DNA of 64,000 nucleotides from Brachypterus glaber (Eukaryota; Arthropoda; Insecta; Coleoptera; Kateretidae): assembly GCA_958510825.1 (NCBI GenBank), contig OY294046.1:13181986-13245985 (forward strand), given 5' to 3'. A model generated the notes under the pieces. The model was not told the DNA's origin, ran no database searches, and saw only the letters and a list, made by a program, of their open reading frames with translations. This document shows, in pieces, positions 42,225 through 54,180 of this stretch (its first letter is position 1; each line of letters starts with the position of its first letter). A program made the translations under genes and the position numbers.

Positions 42225-44185
42225 CCCAACGATTTTTAGCACAACTTTCATATAACCCAAGTTTTTTTCATAATTTAATTAATTAGTGCTTTGGCATCTT
42301 TTTAGGACCAAATTTTAAAAAATCTATCGATGCGTTTTTGAAAAAAAAAAATCGATTTTCATTTGTTTTAATAAAAAAATGACATACACGGTGTATTTGA
42401 AATAGCGTAGGAAATTTTAACAGGTGATTCTACATGATAAAATATGACAAAAAGTTCCTATAAACATATGTCTCAAAATGCGTCATAAGGGAGCTACGCC
42501 CCTTTGAAATTGGCTAAAAAAATCGGTTTTTATTTAATAACTCAGGAACCCTTTGAGATATATTAACGAGGTTTTGCACGTGAATTAATCCTAATAAGGT
42601 CCATCTTTGTATGTCATTTTTACGTACTTATTTAAACCAGGGGTGTGCGAAACGGGGGGGCCTTATTAGTTTTTTGTCCCAAACTTTTTTCTGTGTAACT
42701 TTTTTGCAATTTTATTTTTGAAATATGATTCCTCAGGTCAAAATACATAAAAAGGTACTCTTGTTGTAATACTGTAGGATTAACCGTTTTCGAGAAAAAT
42801 TCATTTGAAGGTGAAATTCCACGGTTCGAGGACGAAAAATTAAATACTAAAATGTTGAAAACCAAAATTTTAATGATGCAAGGCGAATGTACATTAAAAA
42901 CTAAGAAAAAAACCTCACATACAGGTACTTCCAAAAATCAATCCTAATGGAGCTATGGTCTCCTAAATATGCACCATTTTTAAAGGGCTATGGTAGCTTT
43001 AAAAGCGTTTTTTCGACCTACATGTATGGAAACTTTTTTTCTTAGTTTTTGATGTAGAATAACATTGCATCATTAAAATTTTGGTTTTCGACATTTTAGT
43101 ATTTAATTTTTCGTCCTCGAACCGTGAAATTTCACCTTCAAATGAACTTTTCTCGAAAACGGTTAATGCTACAGTATTACAACAAGAGTACCTTTTTTAT
43201 GTATTTTGACCTGATGAATCATATTTCAAAAATAAAATTGCAAAAAAGTTACACAGAAAAAAGTTAATAAGGCCCCCCCGTTTCGCATACCCCTGGTTTA
43301 GATAAGTACATGAAAATGACATACAAAGATGGATATTAGGATTAATTCACATGCAAAACCTCGTTAATATATCTCAAAGGGTTCCTGAGTTATTAAATAA
43401 AAACCGATTTTTTTTAGCCAATTTCAAAGGGGCGTAGCTCCCTTATGACGCATTTTTAGACATATGTTTATAGGAACTTTTTGTCATATTTTATCATGTA
43501 GAATCACCTGTTTCTGTTCCTACCCTATTTCAAATACACCCTGTATTTTAAAAATTATTTTTTTTTTAATATTCTGATTTTACGTCGAAAATTGAGACAA
43601 AAAGTTTCTATGAACTTTTGTGTTAAATGGCTTCTTAGGGAAGCTAGAAAGCTAGAAGCTTGAAATTTTTACTGTAGTATGTAACCAATAAACATTATCA
43701 TTTTATGACATAAAAAAATTAAATATTTAATCAGGGGCGGACTTACAGTTTTACATATAAATTATGAAACGCCCATTATCTACGCCCCTGGTAAAAACTT
43801 AATTTTAATAAAACGTTAAATGTTTACATTTATTGGTTCTATAGTTCAGTAAAATTTTATGTTAATAAGTTAAACCGTTTCTGAGATATGAATTGATAAA
43901 TATTCTAAAAAATGCCCTTTAAAAGTAAGCTAGCTCCCTTAAAAAGCAATTTAGCTCAAACGACTATAAAAACATTTTTCTCACTTTTTGACGTAAAATC
44001 TGAATATCTAAAATAATTTTTAAATATGTCATTTTTTTTGTTAAAACAAATGGAAATCGTTTTTCTCAAAAACGCATAGATAGATTTTTTAGAATTTGGT
44101 CTTAAAAAAATGGCAAACCTCTAAATATTAAATTATGAAAAAAAAACCTGGGTTATATGAAAGTTGAGCTAAAAATCGTTCCCAG
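42225..44185. mobile_element. Outer foldback interrupted by the 42387 foldback
   Basis: The left arm 42225-42386 (CAACGATTTTTAGCACAACT, TTCATATAACCCAAGTTTTT, AAATGACATA) is mirrored at 44035-44183. The arm resumes right of the insertion at 43546 (TTTTAAAAATTATT, ATTCTGATTTTACGTCGAAA), matching the mirror at 43990-44035. The complete right arm again shows the uninterrupted target. Confidence 0.75.
42387..43543. mobile_element. 1.16 kb TA-flanked foldback, copy 2
   Basis: Same element as 23306-24477: ends CACGGTGTATTTGAAATAG / CTATTTCAAATACACCCTG, TA at 42385-42386 and 43544-43545. Arms match copy 1 closely. The asymmetric centre (GGTACTTCCAAAAATCAATC, ATGGAGCTATGGTCTCCTAA) is reversed relative to copy 1. 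ORFs here are repeat artefacts. Confidence 0.88.
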
Positions 44186-44885
44186 ACCGGGGTACTGTGC
44201 TATGGAGCTCCGAGAGACTTAAAGAATGAGCACAAACTAAGTCTAAAAATATTTATTTTCTTGTAGGTTCAGCCAACCCTGTAAACAGCCCATATTTTGT
44301 GTCTGGTTTGATAACAGTTTTATTTTCATGCTCTAGATACTACCTACTGGCTATTATGCTGCGAATATGACATTATGTAGTATGAATAAAGTATTATTAA
44401 TACTTACTACGCACACGGAAAAGTAAATAAAAATATTTTATCGTTATACTATTAATTTGTAATCTTTAGAAATGCCTATAAATCTATTTTAAATATAAAA
44501 GCCTTCTTGAGCGGTACCATAAGATTAAAATTAAATTAAAAAAAAATGTTTCCAGGTTGAAGTGTGAAAAGTAAGCAAAATATAAACTTGAACTGTCATT
44601 TTGATAAGTGAGTCGATTGGTCTTGTAACGTTACCAGAAGAAAAATATTAACCAACTTTCAGTGGTATCCCCTATAAGTTTTTTTGTTATTTTATTTATT
44701 TTTATTTTTATTTGACTAATTTTTTCAAAATTAGTATTAATATTTTATTTAATTAATGTTTTCTAAAAATCTGGAAACTTTTCCTTCTATCTTTTATATG
44801 TTTTTGGACAATGCGCCTTATAACTTATGTATTTTTGAAGGGATCTTTTAGAAAGTTTCACATCGATTTCGTTTTTAACATGATA
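44186..44885. other. AT-rich, no gene seen
   Basis: A possible splice acceptor (TTTTCTTGTAG at 44260-44270) opens no useful frame. Nothing else supported. Confidence 0.4.
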
Positions 44886-45400
44886 AGAAAAATATTAACA
44901 TACGGACGGACAGACGGATATACGGATGGACAGACGGACGGACGGCAGACGGAGCGACGGACGGCAGACGGACTGATAGTTGGACGGACAGACGGACCGA
45001 CATACGGACGGGCAGACGGACGGACGGACGGACGGACGGAGGGACAGAGAGATTGACGGACGGACAGACGGCTAAAAATTTTAAGGGAAAGATAGGGTAA
45101 AGTGGAAAAAGGTGAGGTAGATTAGATTACGAAGGAACAGACGGAGGGACAGACGGACAAACAGACTGACAGACGGACGGACGGCAGATGGAGCGACGGA
45201 CGGCGACGGAGCGACGGAAGACAGACGGACTGATAGTTGGACGGACAGACGGACGGACATACGGACGGGCAGACGGACGGACGGACGGACGGACGGAAGG
45301 ATGGACGGAGGGACAGAGAGATTGACGGACGAACAGACGGCTAAAAATTTTAAGGGAAAGATAGGGTAAAGTGGAAAAAGGTGAGGTAGATTAGATTATG
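44886..45400. repeat. Duplicated GACG/GACA-rich array
   Basis: A run of GGACGGACAGACGGA-type units (44903-45072) ends in GGCTAAAAATTTTAAGGGAA, AGATAGGGTAAAGTGGAAAA, AGGTGAGGTAGATTAGATTA. The whole block, including the single-copy tail, is repeated at about 45140-45398. The 81-codon ORF is repeat translation only. Confidence 0.9.
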
Positions 45401-46564
45401 AGAAGGTAGAAAAAAAGTGTAAGATAGTGAAGGCATATAGGTGAAGAGTAAAGGGAAAAAGTGGAGGAAGGTGAAGGAAATGAGGGAAGTTAAGAAAAGG
45501 TAAGAGAAAAGGTAAAAAATTTATAATTTTACACTAAAAGCAGACATTGTAATTTTATGGATTTAATTTTTAATTACTTATGTTTTTTTATTTATTATTT
45601 ATATCTATTATGCGGTTTTAAAAAACTTAATTTTTTAAAAGATTATTCTTAGGATTGGATTTTGAAAAAAATACAAACAAAAGATATCTGTAGTTGAAGG
45701 TCGTTTATTAAAAATTAATCATTAGAAACTTGCAAGGTTGATATTAATTATTAGGTAATACTTTGCGTTAATTTTCTGCAAAGACATGCGCTGTTCTTTC
45801 TGAAACGCAAAAAAACTTTATAGTCATAATTTGTTATTGATAATTATGATTATAATCATTATACAGTCTGTAGATTTATTTTTATGGAACCTTTCAGTGG
45901 AAGGCTTTCACTCCTTTTCATTACTTGTTTTCGTTTGGATTTTATGTCACTTGGCCGATCGGGATCACATTCTATCTCGAAAATTTTGTAAGCACAATAA
46001 CTTACGCTTTAGCTAGAGACTTTAGATTTGGGAAATGGACTTTTCTGTTGTTATATCGGGATTTCGTTCTATTTGGAAAATACTTTAAGCAGGGTAACTT
46101 AAGAACGCTTTGAGCTAGCCTTTTGAAATTTGGGAGGCGAACTTTCCCGGAAAAAGATATGGGACAAGGGCTTTTTAATTGTCTTTTTCTACAGCCCTGT
46201 TCCAGAGCAATCTAAAGAACAAGAATGATTTTCAACTTTTGTGTTAGGAATTTTCTTATACTTAGAAGGGGCAAATTAAGTGTTAAGTGTTGATTCGACA
46301 TTATCACCCGAGTAGAGAACACTTCTTTTTAAACCCTTCTTAATATTTATCAAAAAAATTGGTCCCAACGCAAAAGTGGACAGAAGTGCATTAGGCTCCG
46401 GACTATACTATACTACTTTTATCTTTACAAGTCACTGACTATGTTCAATGGTTTATAGAGATCTAAGGACCACTTGCACCAACGACCAACTTTAATCTGA
46501 AAGAGATTTTTAAACTTTATCTCAGTTTAAACCTTGGCACAATTGGTCCTTAATAAATTACACA
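45401..46564. other. No gene; further AACTTAAGAACGC repeat members
   Basis: GCACAATAACTTACGCTTTA at 45991-46010 and GGTAACTTAAGAACGCTTTG at 46094-46113 are two close members of the dispersed family. Overlapping ORFs at 45831-46113 come from this repeat. Confidence 0.5.
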
Positions 46565-46832
46565 GTCACACAAAAAAAAAATAATATCCAGAGACTAGAC
46601 CAGTGCATTTTTATATTTTCGGAGTCACAGAAACCGAATCTGATCTCAGAATTTCTCCATCAGATCCCAGTTTTTTCTACCCATAAAAACATCTGAATTT
46701 AAGGAATTTTCGCACCCTTTTTTAACAATTGTGACCTGTTGGAGCAATTCTGAGGTCAGATTCGGTTTCAGATACCCCGAGAATATAAAAATGCACTGGT
46801 CTAGTCTCTGGATATAAATTTTTCTCGGTGTA
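46565..46832. mobile_element. ~270 bp foldback MITE
   Basis: AATATCCAGAGACTAGACCA, GTGCATTTTTATATTTTCGG and AACCGAATCTGATCTCAGAA on the left are mirrored up to 46832, which ends TTTTTCTCGGTG|TA. The right end fits a TA-target element; the left end is partly disrupted. Confidence 0.7.
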
Positions 46833-47834
46833 GCTGTATTATTGCGGGCGAATAGCATTCGCTTTTTAATGCTATGCATATAAATAGGCCATAACCGGGT
46901 TAAATGTCACGGGGTGTCGCTATTCTACTACCGAATTTCGGTAACTTCGGTAACCGAAGGGTAAACAAAAAAAAGATATAATAAAAAAACTTTACAACGA
47001 TACTTTCAGTATACTTGTTCTTAGAAAAACATAGTTGTTATTTATTTGTTACACAATATACAATAAACAACATTTTGCAAAAAAGTATAAAAACATGAAA
47101 AATTTAAATTGGTGAATATTAAGTAGCTACATAAAAATTCGTATATGGATCACGTACTTTGATGGTCCTGATCTAGTTTAAATGACCTTTTTCAAAAAAC
47201 TTAAAACCATTACATACATATGCTAATCAGTCAATTAAGTTACAGTTAAAATAGCATACATTTTAATAGTATACTCCTCGTAATTTTAAGAAGGAGGATG
47301 GAAATATACTTATCATCTGTAAACATATATTATGCCACGAGTATTTAAAATAAATATAATACCTACTATAATTATTTTTGTTATTCTTTGCACTTGACAT
47401 TTTTAGAATTGTTTATTTTTATTATCTACCAACAATATATTTAAAACCAGCTAAACAGTTGCAAGAAACTTGTCAAAACATCGGCACTAGGCACTAATTT
47501 AAAACATTATGAAATTGGAAGTTGTGTGAATAGGCAAACATTAATACACCTGCGCGTGTTGCGTTATTTATTATAGTTTGAAAGTCTATCTCCAAAACGT
47601 TACATTCTAGCAAAAACTGTATTTGCTATTTTTTGTAGGGCTTAATAAAAGCTTTCATTTGAAATATGATTTTTTGAATTCGGTTTACAAATAAGTAAGT
47701 TATGCCAAAAAACCCTTTTACTGCTTTAAATATCTTATATCTCGAAAACAATGTATTTTAGGAAAAAGTTGTTTATAGCATTTTTTGAACAATTTAAAAA
47801 AATCTTTTATATAAATTATAAATTCATAAAATAC
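46833..47834. other. AT-rich, no gene seen
   Basis: No supported feature between the MITE and the LINE fragment. Confidence 0.4.
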
Positions 47835-48734
47835 AATAATAATTGCCTTTTGTCAAACTCAAAAATCAACAGCTGGCAATCCCGAATTAAACTTTATGAA
47901 TCTATAGTCCTATCTACTTTGCTTTATAGTTCTCCAGTTTGGGCGTTACGTTTCTTTAATGAAATTGAGCGTGTTCAGTTGGCCTTTTTTAAAAGATTAT
48001 TTTTACTCCCCCGCAACACCCCGGATTATATGATACGACTCGAAACTGGGTCCGTTAAAGTTTCTTTCTTGATTTTTAAAATGTGCCTTAATTGGATTGA
48101 AAAGCTTATTAGAATGCCCGCTCATAGATACCCCAAGCTTTGTTTTAACCGCTTACAAAACTTAAACAATGGTAATACAAAATATAACTGGTTGGCACAG
48201 TTTCAATGTATGCTGGAAAAAATTGATGAATCTAACTTTTTGACTAATTTAACAGTAAGAAAAATAAAATACAATAGACCAATTTTACTTAACAAATTTC
48301 GCGAATTTCTACATAGAGATGACATAAATTCATTATTTTTTTCCAAAAATTCAACTATTTATCAAAAGTTTAGAATTAATCTGGAACCTCAAAATTATTT
48401 ATACTGTCGAGATAATATCTCTATCATTCGTATAATAATGCAATTACGTATGGCTACAAGCTTTTCTACCTCCTTCTCATTCAATGGCAGCTTTTACAAA
48501 ATCAACCCTAAAGAAGTATGTACTATTTGCAACTTAAACGAGTTTGAGACTTTAGATCATATTTTCTTTAAATGCCCCATGTACAAACCGTTGCGTGCAC
48601 CTTACATTGATAGCCTTATTAACCTAGACGGTCTAGTCTTTGCACTTAACTTTCTTAATGTAACTAAAATAAAAATGCTGCACAGTTTTATCGGAAACTT
48701 ATTAAAGCTCCGTTCCTTTATAACTAACGAATAA
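47751..48734 (+). CDS. LINE ORF2 C-terminal fragment (327 codons)
   Basis: From residue ~30 on it matches the thumb and C-terminal region of LINE polymerases: RIKLYESIVLSTLLYSSPVW, then a long helical stretch, then a Cys2-His-Cys type knuckle (CTICNLNEFETLDHIFFKC) near residue 260-280, as found at the end of many insect non-LTR ORF2 proteins. No RNase H domain and no polymerase active site. The first ~28 codons are flanking DNA, so the ATG is fortuitous. The frame is intact to a natural stop. Confidence 0.85.
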   Translation: MYFRKKLFIAFFEQFKKIFYINYKFIKYNNNCLLSNSKINSWQSRIKLYESIVLSTLLYSSPVWALRFFNEIERVQLAFFKRLFLLPRNTPDYMIRLETGSVKVSFLIFKMCLNWIEKLIRMPAHRYPKLCFNRLQNLNNGNTKYNWLAQFQCMLEKIDESNFLTNLTVRKIKYNRPILLNKFREFLHRDDINSLFFSKNSTIYQKFRINLEPQNYLYCRDNISIIRIIMQLRMATSFSTSFSFNGSFYKINPKEVCTICNLNEFETLDHIFFKCPMYKPLRAPYIDSLINLDGLVFALNFLNVTKIKMLHSFIGNLLKLRSFITNE

Positions 48735-48995
48735 TGCTTTTTGTCTTTAACCTTTAAATATTGGTATTATCGTTTCTTCTTATAATTAACTTTTTTTTTT
48801 GTATTAAAATTTCTGCTTTTTCTTTTTATTAAATTATCTATGAATATCCATCAAATTACTTAAATAGTTAGGGTTTAGTATTTAGTGTATTTTTTTTTCT
48901 CTTCTCTTGTATTTTTTTTTATATATTCAAACTTCTTGTAACAAGATTTGTAATCTTTTATACAATAAACGTTTATTATTATTATTATTATTATA
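47835..48995 (+). mobile_element. 5'-truncated LINE with (ATT)n tail
   Basis: Only the region downstream of the reverse-transcriptase core, a 240-base 3' UTR and a (TTA)n tail (48973-48994) remain. Truncation near 47835 lies after the polymerase motifs. Confidence 0.85.
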
Positions 48996-50849
48996 AACAA
49001 AAGACGCTAAAAATAGGAGTTTTACCCCATTCTTACCCCCTTACCCCAAATCGTTTACCCCCAAAATCTAATCAGATCTTCAAAATACGATAAGAAACAA
49101 TATGCAAAAAACTGCTTGTTAGAAATGGAGTTATCGACTTTACAGGCAGACAGACAGACAGACAGACAGACAAAAATTTTTTTTGATTGAGTTCTACGTA
49201 GACGTCGAGAAATGTGAAAAAAACGGTCAAATATTTTGACTTTTCGGCGAAGATTCAATACATCGGGGCTGTTAGTAGTACTAAGCGCCGATGTAATTTA
49301 AAGAATTAAATACAGGTGGAATATTATTCCAATGTTATACCGTCATGACCAGTAGTCGGCGTAAACTCAGTTGTGACTCATCATAGTTGAAAATAAACAC
49401 AGAAACATAGGCTTACGGAATAATTTTGCCGAATTATGAGGGAAATTTTTATAACGTTACTAAATCGAAACATCTGACGACTAATTTGTTACACACAACA
49501 ATATTGACTATAAATATTAACTATACATATGTATATATATATCGGTGTTTTTCAAAGAAAAAACCGATCGAATGAAATTTTCAGGATTATGGTTGGTCCT
49601 AAGTGTCAACTTTTGGTCAATATTAGAATTTAAAATTTCCAACAAAAAAATTACCTATAAGGTTCGTTCCACCCTAATGGTCGGCTAACCAATAAATTCA
49701 CATTATATTTGTTACAAATAACACAGGTCAACAAGGATTTTGTGATCGGATGTTTTTTTATTTTCTAACCGACCTACTGACCCACTGCCAAACAACCATT
49801 TTTTTGTTTCCATCATGTATAATTTTTTTCAGCTATAAGCCATGCCAAAAATCTCATTCTTTAACATGAAGTGTAGAATTTTTAATTTATGGACATTGGT
49901 CTACATCAGTATAATCAAAAGAAGCCATTTGACACATTTTTATAAAAATCGAAACAAAAATAAAATTTTGGACCACCCTAATGCCTTTTTTTTAATTTTT
50001 CGTTATTTTATTCGAAATCAGCGATATCAAAAATAGTCGTATGCAAAAATTCATAATTTTGTCCCTGTTTTTTTCCTGGCCCACTATGCGGTTGATCAAA
50101 ACCCTTACGTGATGGACAAAAACGGAAGTTGTATTCGAAATCATTACCTAAAATCAACTGTCAGATCCAAATCAACTTTCAAAACTTGAAAATTTGTTGG
50201 CCTGTGTAATTTGTTACTATTTAAGCAATAGTCTATTTTAATTAAGAAAATAGTAATACATAGTAATTAATACAAAGTGATACATATTTAATTAAATTTC
50301 ACAATACTCTTCAATAACCAAGAAATAATTAACTGGTATTTAAAGCAAAAATTTTATTGATACATATTTTGTAAAGGAAATGGATTTTGTAATATTGAAT
50401 ATTGAACCAAATAATTTTATATTTAAAATTGTGACTTACATTAAATGGGGACCTGAACTACGCCTCATACTTTAAATTTTATTTTGAATTTGATGCATTG
50501 TAAGCCGATTTATCTAATTCAAAAATACACCTATAAACTGTTATGTCATCTTATGGCTAAATTATAGTTATCCTTCCATTGCGGCAAGTTGTTCACGTCA
50601 ACGTAACTTTCTACAATTTCAATATCTGGAGAACGGAGATTCTGTTTTCGCTAAGCTTCGACAAATTAAATTGAAACATTCTTCGTTTTTAGGTCAGGAA
50701 TTTGTTCATATAAATTTGTTTCAGGATATAAAGCAAAACAGGCAATATCATGGTTCATCAGTAAACTACCCTTTTTTAAAAGAATGGAACATTTAATTAT
50801 AGCCGTATCCTTGGAAACATCATCTATAGATTATGTTTTATATTACCCA
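48996..50849. other. AT-rich, no gene; (CAGA)n at 49145-49171
   Basis: A (CAGA)n microsatellite follows GGAGTTATCGACTTTACAGG, again a GACA-run joined to an AACTC/GTTATC-type phrase. No coding sequence recognised. Confidence 0.45.
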
Positions 50850-51245
50850 TTATGACTGACGGACAGACAAACAGACCAGATAGACAAAGCATGCAGACAG
50901 ACGGTCTACCTGGTCTGCTTGGTCTGTCTGCCTGTCTGCCTGGACTGTCTGATCTATTTGATCTCTGGTCTATCCGATCTGCATGGTATATACACAGACC
51001 AGGCAGATCGAATAGACCAGAGGTCAAAAAGACCAGACAGACCAGGCAGACAGACTAGCCAGGTAGACCATGCAGACAGATCAGGCAGGCAGACCAGTCA
51101 GACATACCAGGCAGATCGGATAGACCGGAGATCAAATAGACCAGACAGATCAGGCAGACAGACTAGGCAGATAGATCAGGCAGACAGATGAGGCAGGCAG
51201 ACTAGGCATACAGACCAGACAGATTGCACAGATCCCAGAGACCAG
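50850..51245. repeat. CAGACCAGGCAGA minisatellite, partly inverted
   Basis: 10-base-like units CAGACCAGGCAGA fill 50990-51245. The complement orientation (TGGTCTGTCTGCCTG) fills 50905-50985, so the array folds back on itself around 50985-50995 (TATACACAG). ORFs on both strands are repeat translation. Confidence 0.9.
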
Positions 51246-51318
51246 TCCAGACATACAGTATCTAATTGTTGCAGCTTTAAATTTTGTTCCGAAATAAGTT
51301 ATCACTTTTTGATCAGGC

Positions 51319-51659
51319 CCCTGCAGGGTAGGGTGTAGAGTACTATAAAAACTTCCAAAAACTAAAATGCTTGGGGTGCCAATTTTTACTTTTCACCTAA
51401 AAAAAAACTTGTGAAGTTACACAAAAATCTAAAAAGAATTTCATGGTCCGCAAGGCCAAAACAATTAAAAATCCTCACGTATTTTTTAGGATTTTTTCTT
51501 GTTTTGACCTTGCGGAGTCCAAACCAATCCATTTATTTTCTGATTGATGTGTAACTTCACACAATTTTGTTTTACTTAAAAAATAAAGAATTACACCCCA
51601 AGCATTTTAGTTTCTCAAAATTTTTATATATATAAAGCACGCTACACTCTACTGCAGGG
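51319..51659. mobile_element. 341 bp foldback MITE
   Basis: CCCTGCAGGGTAGGGTGTAG and AACTAAAATGCTTGGGGTG are mirrored by CACCCCAAGCATTTTAGTTT and CTACACTCTACTGCAGGG. The inner arm GAAGTTACACAAAA and its mirror extend the palindrome to a ~40-base centre. Confidence 0.75.
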
Positions 51660-52415
51660 TTCCCTCCATAAAACTATATTAAATCGTTAAATATTGCTCT
51701 AGGGCTGTGAAAAATAATACTGATAAAATTAGTGCATTCATTGGAAACAGCAAAACTTATCGAAAGCTATCAAATCACTACTGACCGTTTTGGGATGATT
51801 AGTTTTGATTGATTTTATAAAAGCGCGGGATTGTACTTTTTGTGGGTATATCTAACCTCAAATTCTGGTTTTGACCAGTACAGATATTCAGCAGTTTTCT
51901 GGCAAAACTTATCATTTTATGACTTTTGATTAGTTTTACTCTTTCCAATGACCACATATTTTGATTTATTTTTGATAAAAATCAATAGGTACTTTCTTTA
52001 ACTTTAAGCTGATATAGAATGAAAGTAAAGATTGTCTATGTGTCTGTTGTAAAACAGTCATGTCTTGAATTTTTATGACTTATTAAAGTCATTACATATT
52101 TACGTATTTAATACAAATTCAAAACCAATAAAAGTTTCATCATGTAACGCTTTCACGCAGGGCCGTGCCGTTTTTTTTTATGTGAGGCAAGAAAATATTG
52201 TACACTTTCGGGCGGTGAAAAATTGATGACTTTCCTTACATCGCGAAACTTTGTTGTTGTTTTCAGTGTTTGGCCGGCCGAGATCGCTAAATATGACTAA
52301 CAAAAAAATTGGACTACACGCTGTGAGTTTTCTACGTTGAAGTTAATTTATAGAGAATAATTTATAAAGAAAATCAAAATCTCTAGAATTCATGGTTGCT
52401 AAATTTTATTTTTTT
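51660..52415. other. AT-rich, no gene seen
   Basis: No supported feature. Confidence 0.4.
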
Positions 52416-52810
52416 AAGGTATAGTTATTTTAAATTTGCCGCTAAATACTCCACAAAGTGCGAATTACACTGAAGTATGTGGTTTGTTTTGAATGTCAAC
52501 ATAACCAAAATTTATAATTTTTGTTTACTTACTTTGTTTTTATGATGTTTTGATGTAAAAAAAGAAAATTGATAAAGCTGTTGCTAAAAACACTTTTTTA
52601 TTCCTGTAGAAACAAAATTTGCCTATAAAATTGCTTTTATTCCAATAATATAGAGGAATAAATTGTTTTGTTCTCGTTAATGGCACGTCAACGTTTTACG
52701 GTTGTGTAAATTGGGCCTAGTCATTTCGCTTACGACGCATGCGTATCTTAAGTTGTTATGGTAATTTCGAGATTGTTTATAAGCGGGAAAGTTTAAAATA
52801 ACTATACCTT
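52416..52810. mobile_element. Dispersed ~395 bp MITE, copy 2
   Basis: Ends AAGGTATAGTTATTTTAAA and its exact inverted complement. The body is the same as 2828-3217, differing by scattered substitutions and a few indels (for example an extra TAGTC near 52720). Confidence 0.85.
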
Positions 52811-53145
52811 AAAAAAAAAAACTTTAGTAACAGTAGTATATTTTTCTTAATTTTTATAATTTATCCACCTACATTAAAACAGACGAAGGTGCAATAAAAC
52901 AACAAAAAGAAATTAGAATGTATTGATCTGTTATACTTTCTTATATAACACTCACTTTTTAAAAGTATGTACATGTATACTAAACAGTCACATAATGATT
53001 TACTTATGTAAATTCACAGTAAATACAAAATGAAGGGACTTGCATAAAAGCGTGCTTAATATGTGGGAGTATATTAAACTCAGTTTATATAAAGTTAAAA
53101 GGTCATGGGTCCTAGATACTGTGACATAGATTTATACGAATTATA

Positions 53146-54180
53146 CAGTGTGGTCCAAAAGACACCCCCTGTTAACTTGAACGAGTTAAAATATCGACTT
53201 TTTAGAATAGATGACTACACAGAAAAAAAGGTTATCTTGGCATAAGATAATACATTATCTTGGATTTATATTATCTTAAATCGAGGTAATAATCTTCTTT
53301 TAAGATCATGTATCCTCGGTTTAAGATTATATATTACTTTGGTTTCCTTTAATTATTCTCTTGGTAGAAAAATCCTTGTGTCAATGCATGACATTTAAAA
53401 TAGTTACCGAGAATCAAGAGTAATTATATTGACTCAAAGCCCCTGTGGTCTTACGGTAAAGAGTTTGCCGGCCAAGTAGATATACAGTAGACACGCCTGT
53501 TGTTATTGTTGGCTGGCAGACAATCTGCGTAGTAGTTCAAGATATGCGCGGGAGAGAAGTTAGGTTTGTTTTTTTTTGCCGTCAGTTGTCTTTAAAGGTG
53601 TATCATTGTTTTTATCTGCTTTAACACGGACGAATTTGTATCTGTTACCCTCAAACGATGGGGATTTTCAAATTTACTTAAAAAATTCACGGGTAAGTAG
53701 CTTTAAATAATTTATACCTATAAGCGCCATTTTGCAATGGCGTTGCAACAAATTTTTCTTCAAAAACAAGTGCTTTTTCCTACGACCACCTATGAAACCA
53801 AATTTCACACGATTAACAGAGTAAGATAAATACATACTTGGTTTAAGATAATATGATCGTAAATAAATGGTTTAAGTGGCTTTGATTTAAGGAAAAAAAG
53901 TCCTTAAATCTAGGACCTCAAATGTAAAGATCACGGCGGACTTGATCCAAGACAGTCATGGCGTTGAACATATCGAAAGCCATGGCGGCCTTGGTTCAAG
54001 TCGTTTTGCTTTGATTCAAGATATCCTTTTTTTCTGTGTAAGACAACTTGAACCTTATTTGGTATATATTTGATATTTTTAGCTTTTAAAATGTTATTAA
54101 GGGGGGTATAGTGGGGATTTTTTTTAAATAGAAGTATCATAAAATGCATTATTTTAAATCAAGTAAAATTCTCTATTCGA
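53146..54180. mobile_element. Copy of the CAGTGNGGTCC MITE, interrupted
   Basis: 53146-53215 (CAGTGTGGTCCAAAAGACAC, AGTTAAAATATCGACTTTTT) and 54041-54180 (ACTTGAACCTTATTTGGTAT, CATAAAATGCATTATTTTAA) are the two parts of one arm of the 26720 family. The element 53218-54038 sits between them. The distal arm is lost. Confidence 0.7.
53218..54038. mobile_element. 821 bp TA-flanked element inside the MITE
   Basis: Ends CACAGAAAAAAAGGTTATCT / AGATATCCTTTTTTTCTGTG, TA at 53216-53217 and 54039-54040. The interior is partly GC-rich (53440-53560) but has no ORF with a domain. It includes a TTCACGG|GTAAGTAG donor-like site at about 53690, of unknown meaning. Confidence 0.8.

Noticed and set aside
42632..42934. 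100-codon minus-strand ORF in the second foldback
   Set aside because: Same repeat artefact as in copy 1.
44255..44400. Possible second exon for the 38.9 kb candidate gene
   Set aside because: The acceptor is good, but phase 0 hits a stop after five codons and there is no signal-peptide-like sequence.
44811..45056. Asp/Gly/Arg-rich ORF
   Set aside because: Translation of the GACG/GACA array.
50824..51191. Arg/Asp/Gln-rich ORFs on both strands
   Set aside because: Translation of the CAGACC minisatellite.
53430..53560. tRNA/SINE-like A box (TGGTCTTACGGTAAAG)
   Set aside because: No B box within the expected distance, and it lies inside a TA-flanked MITE.
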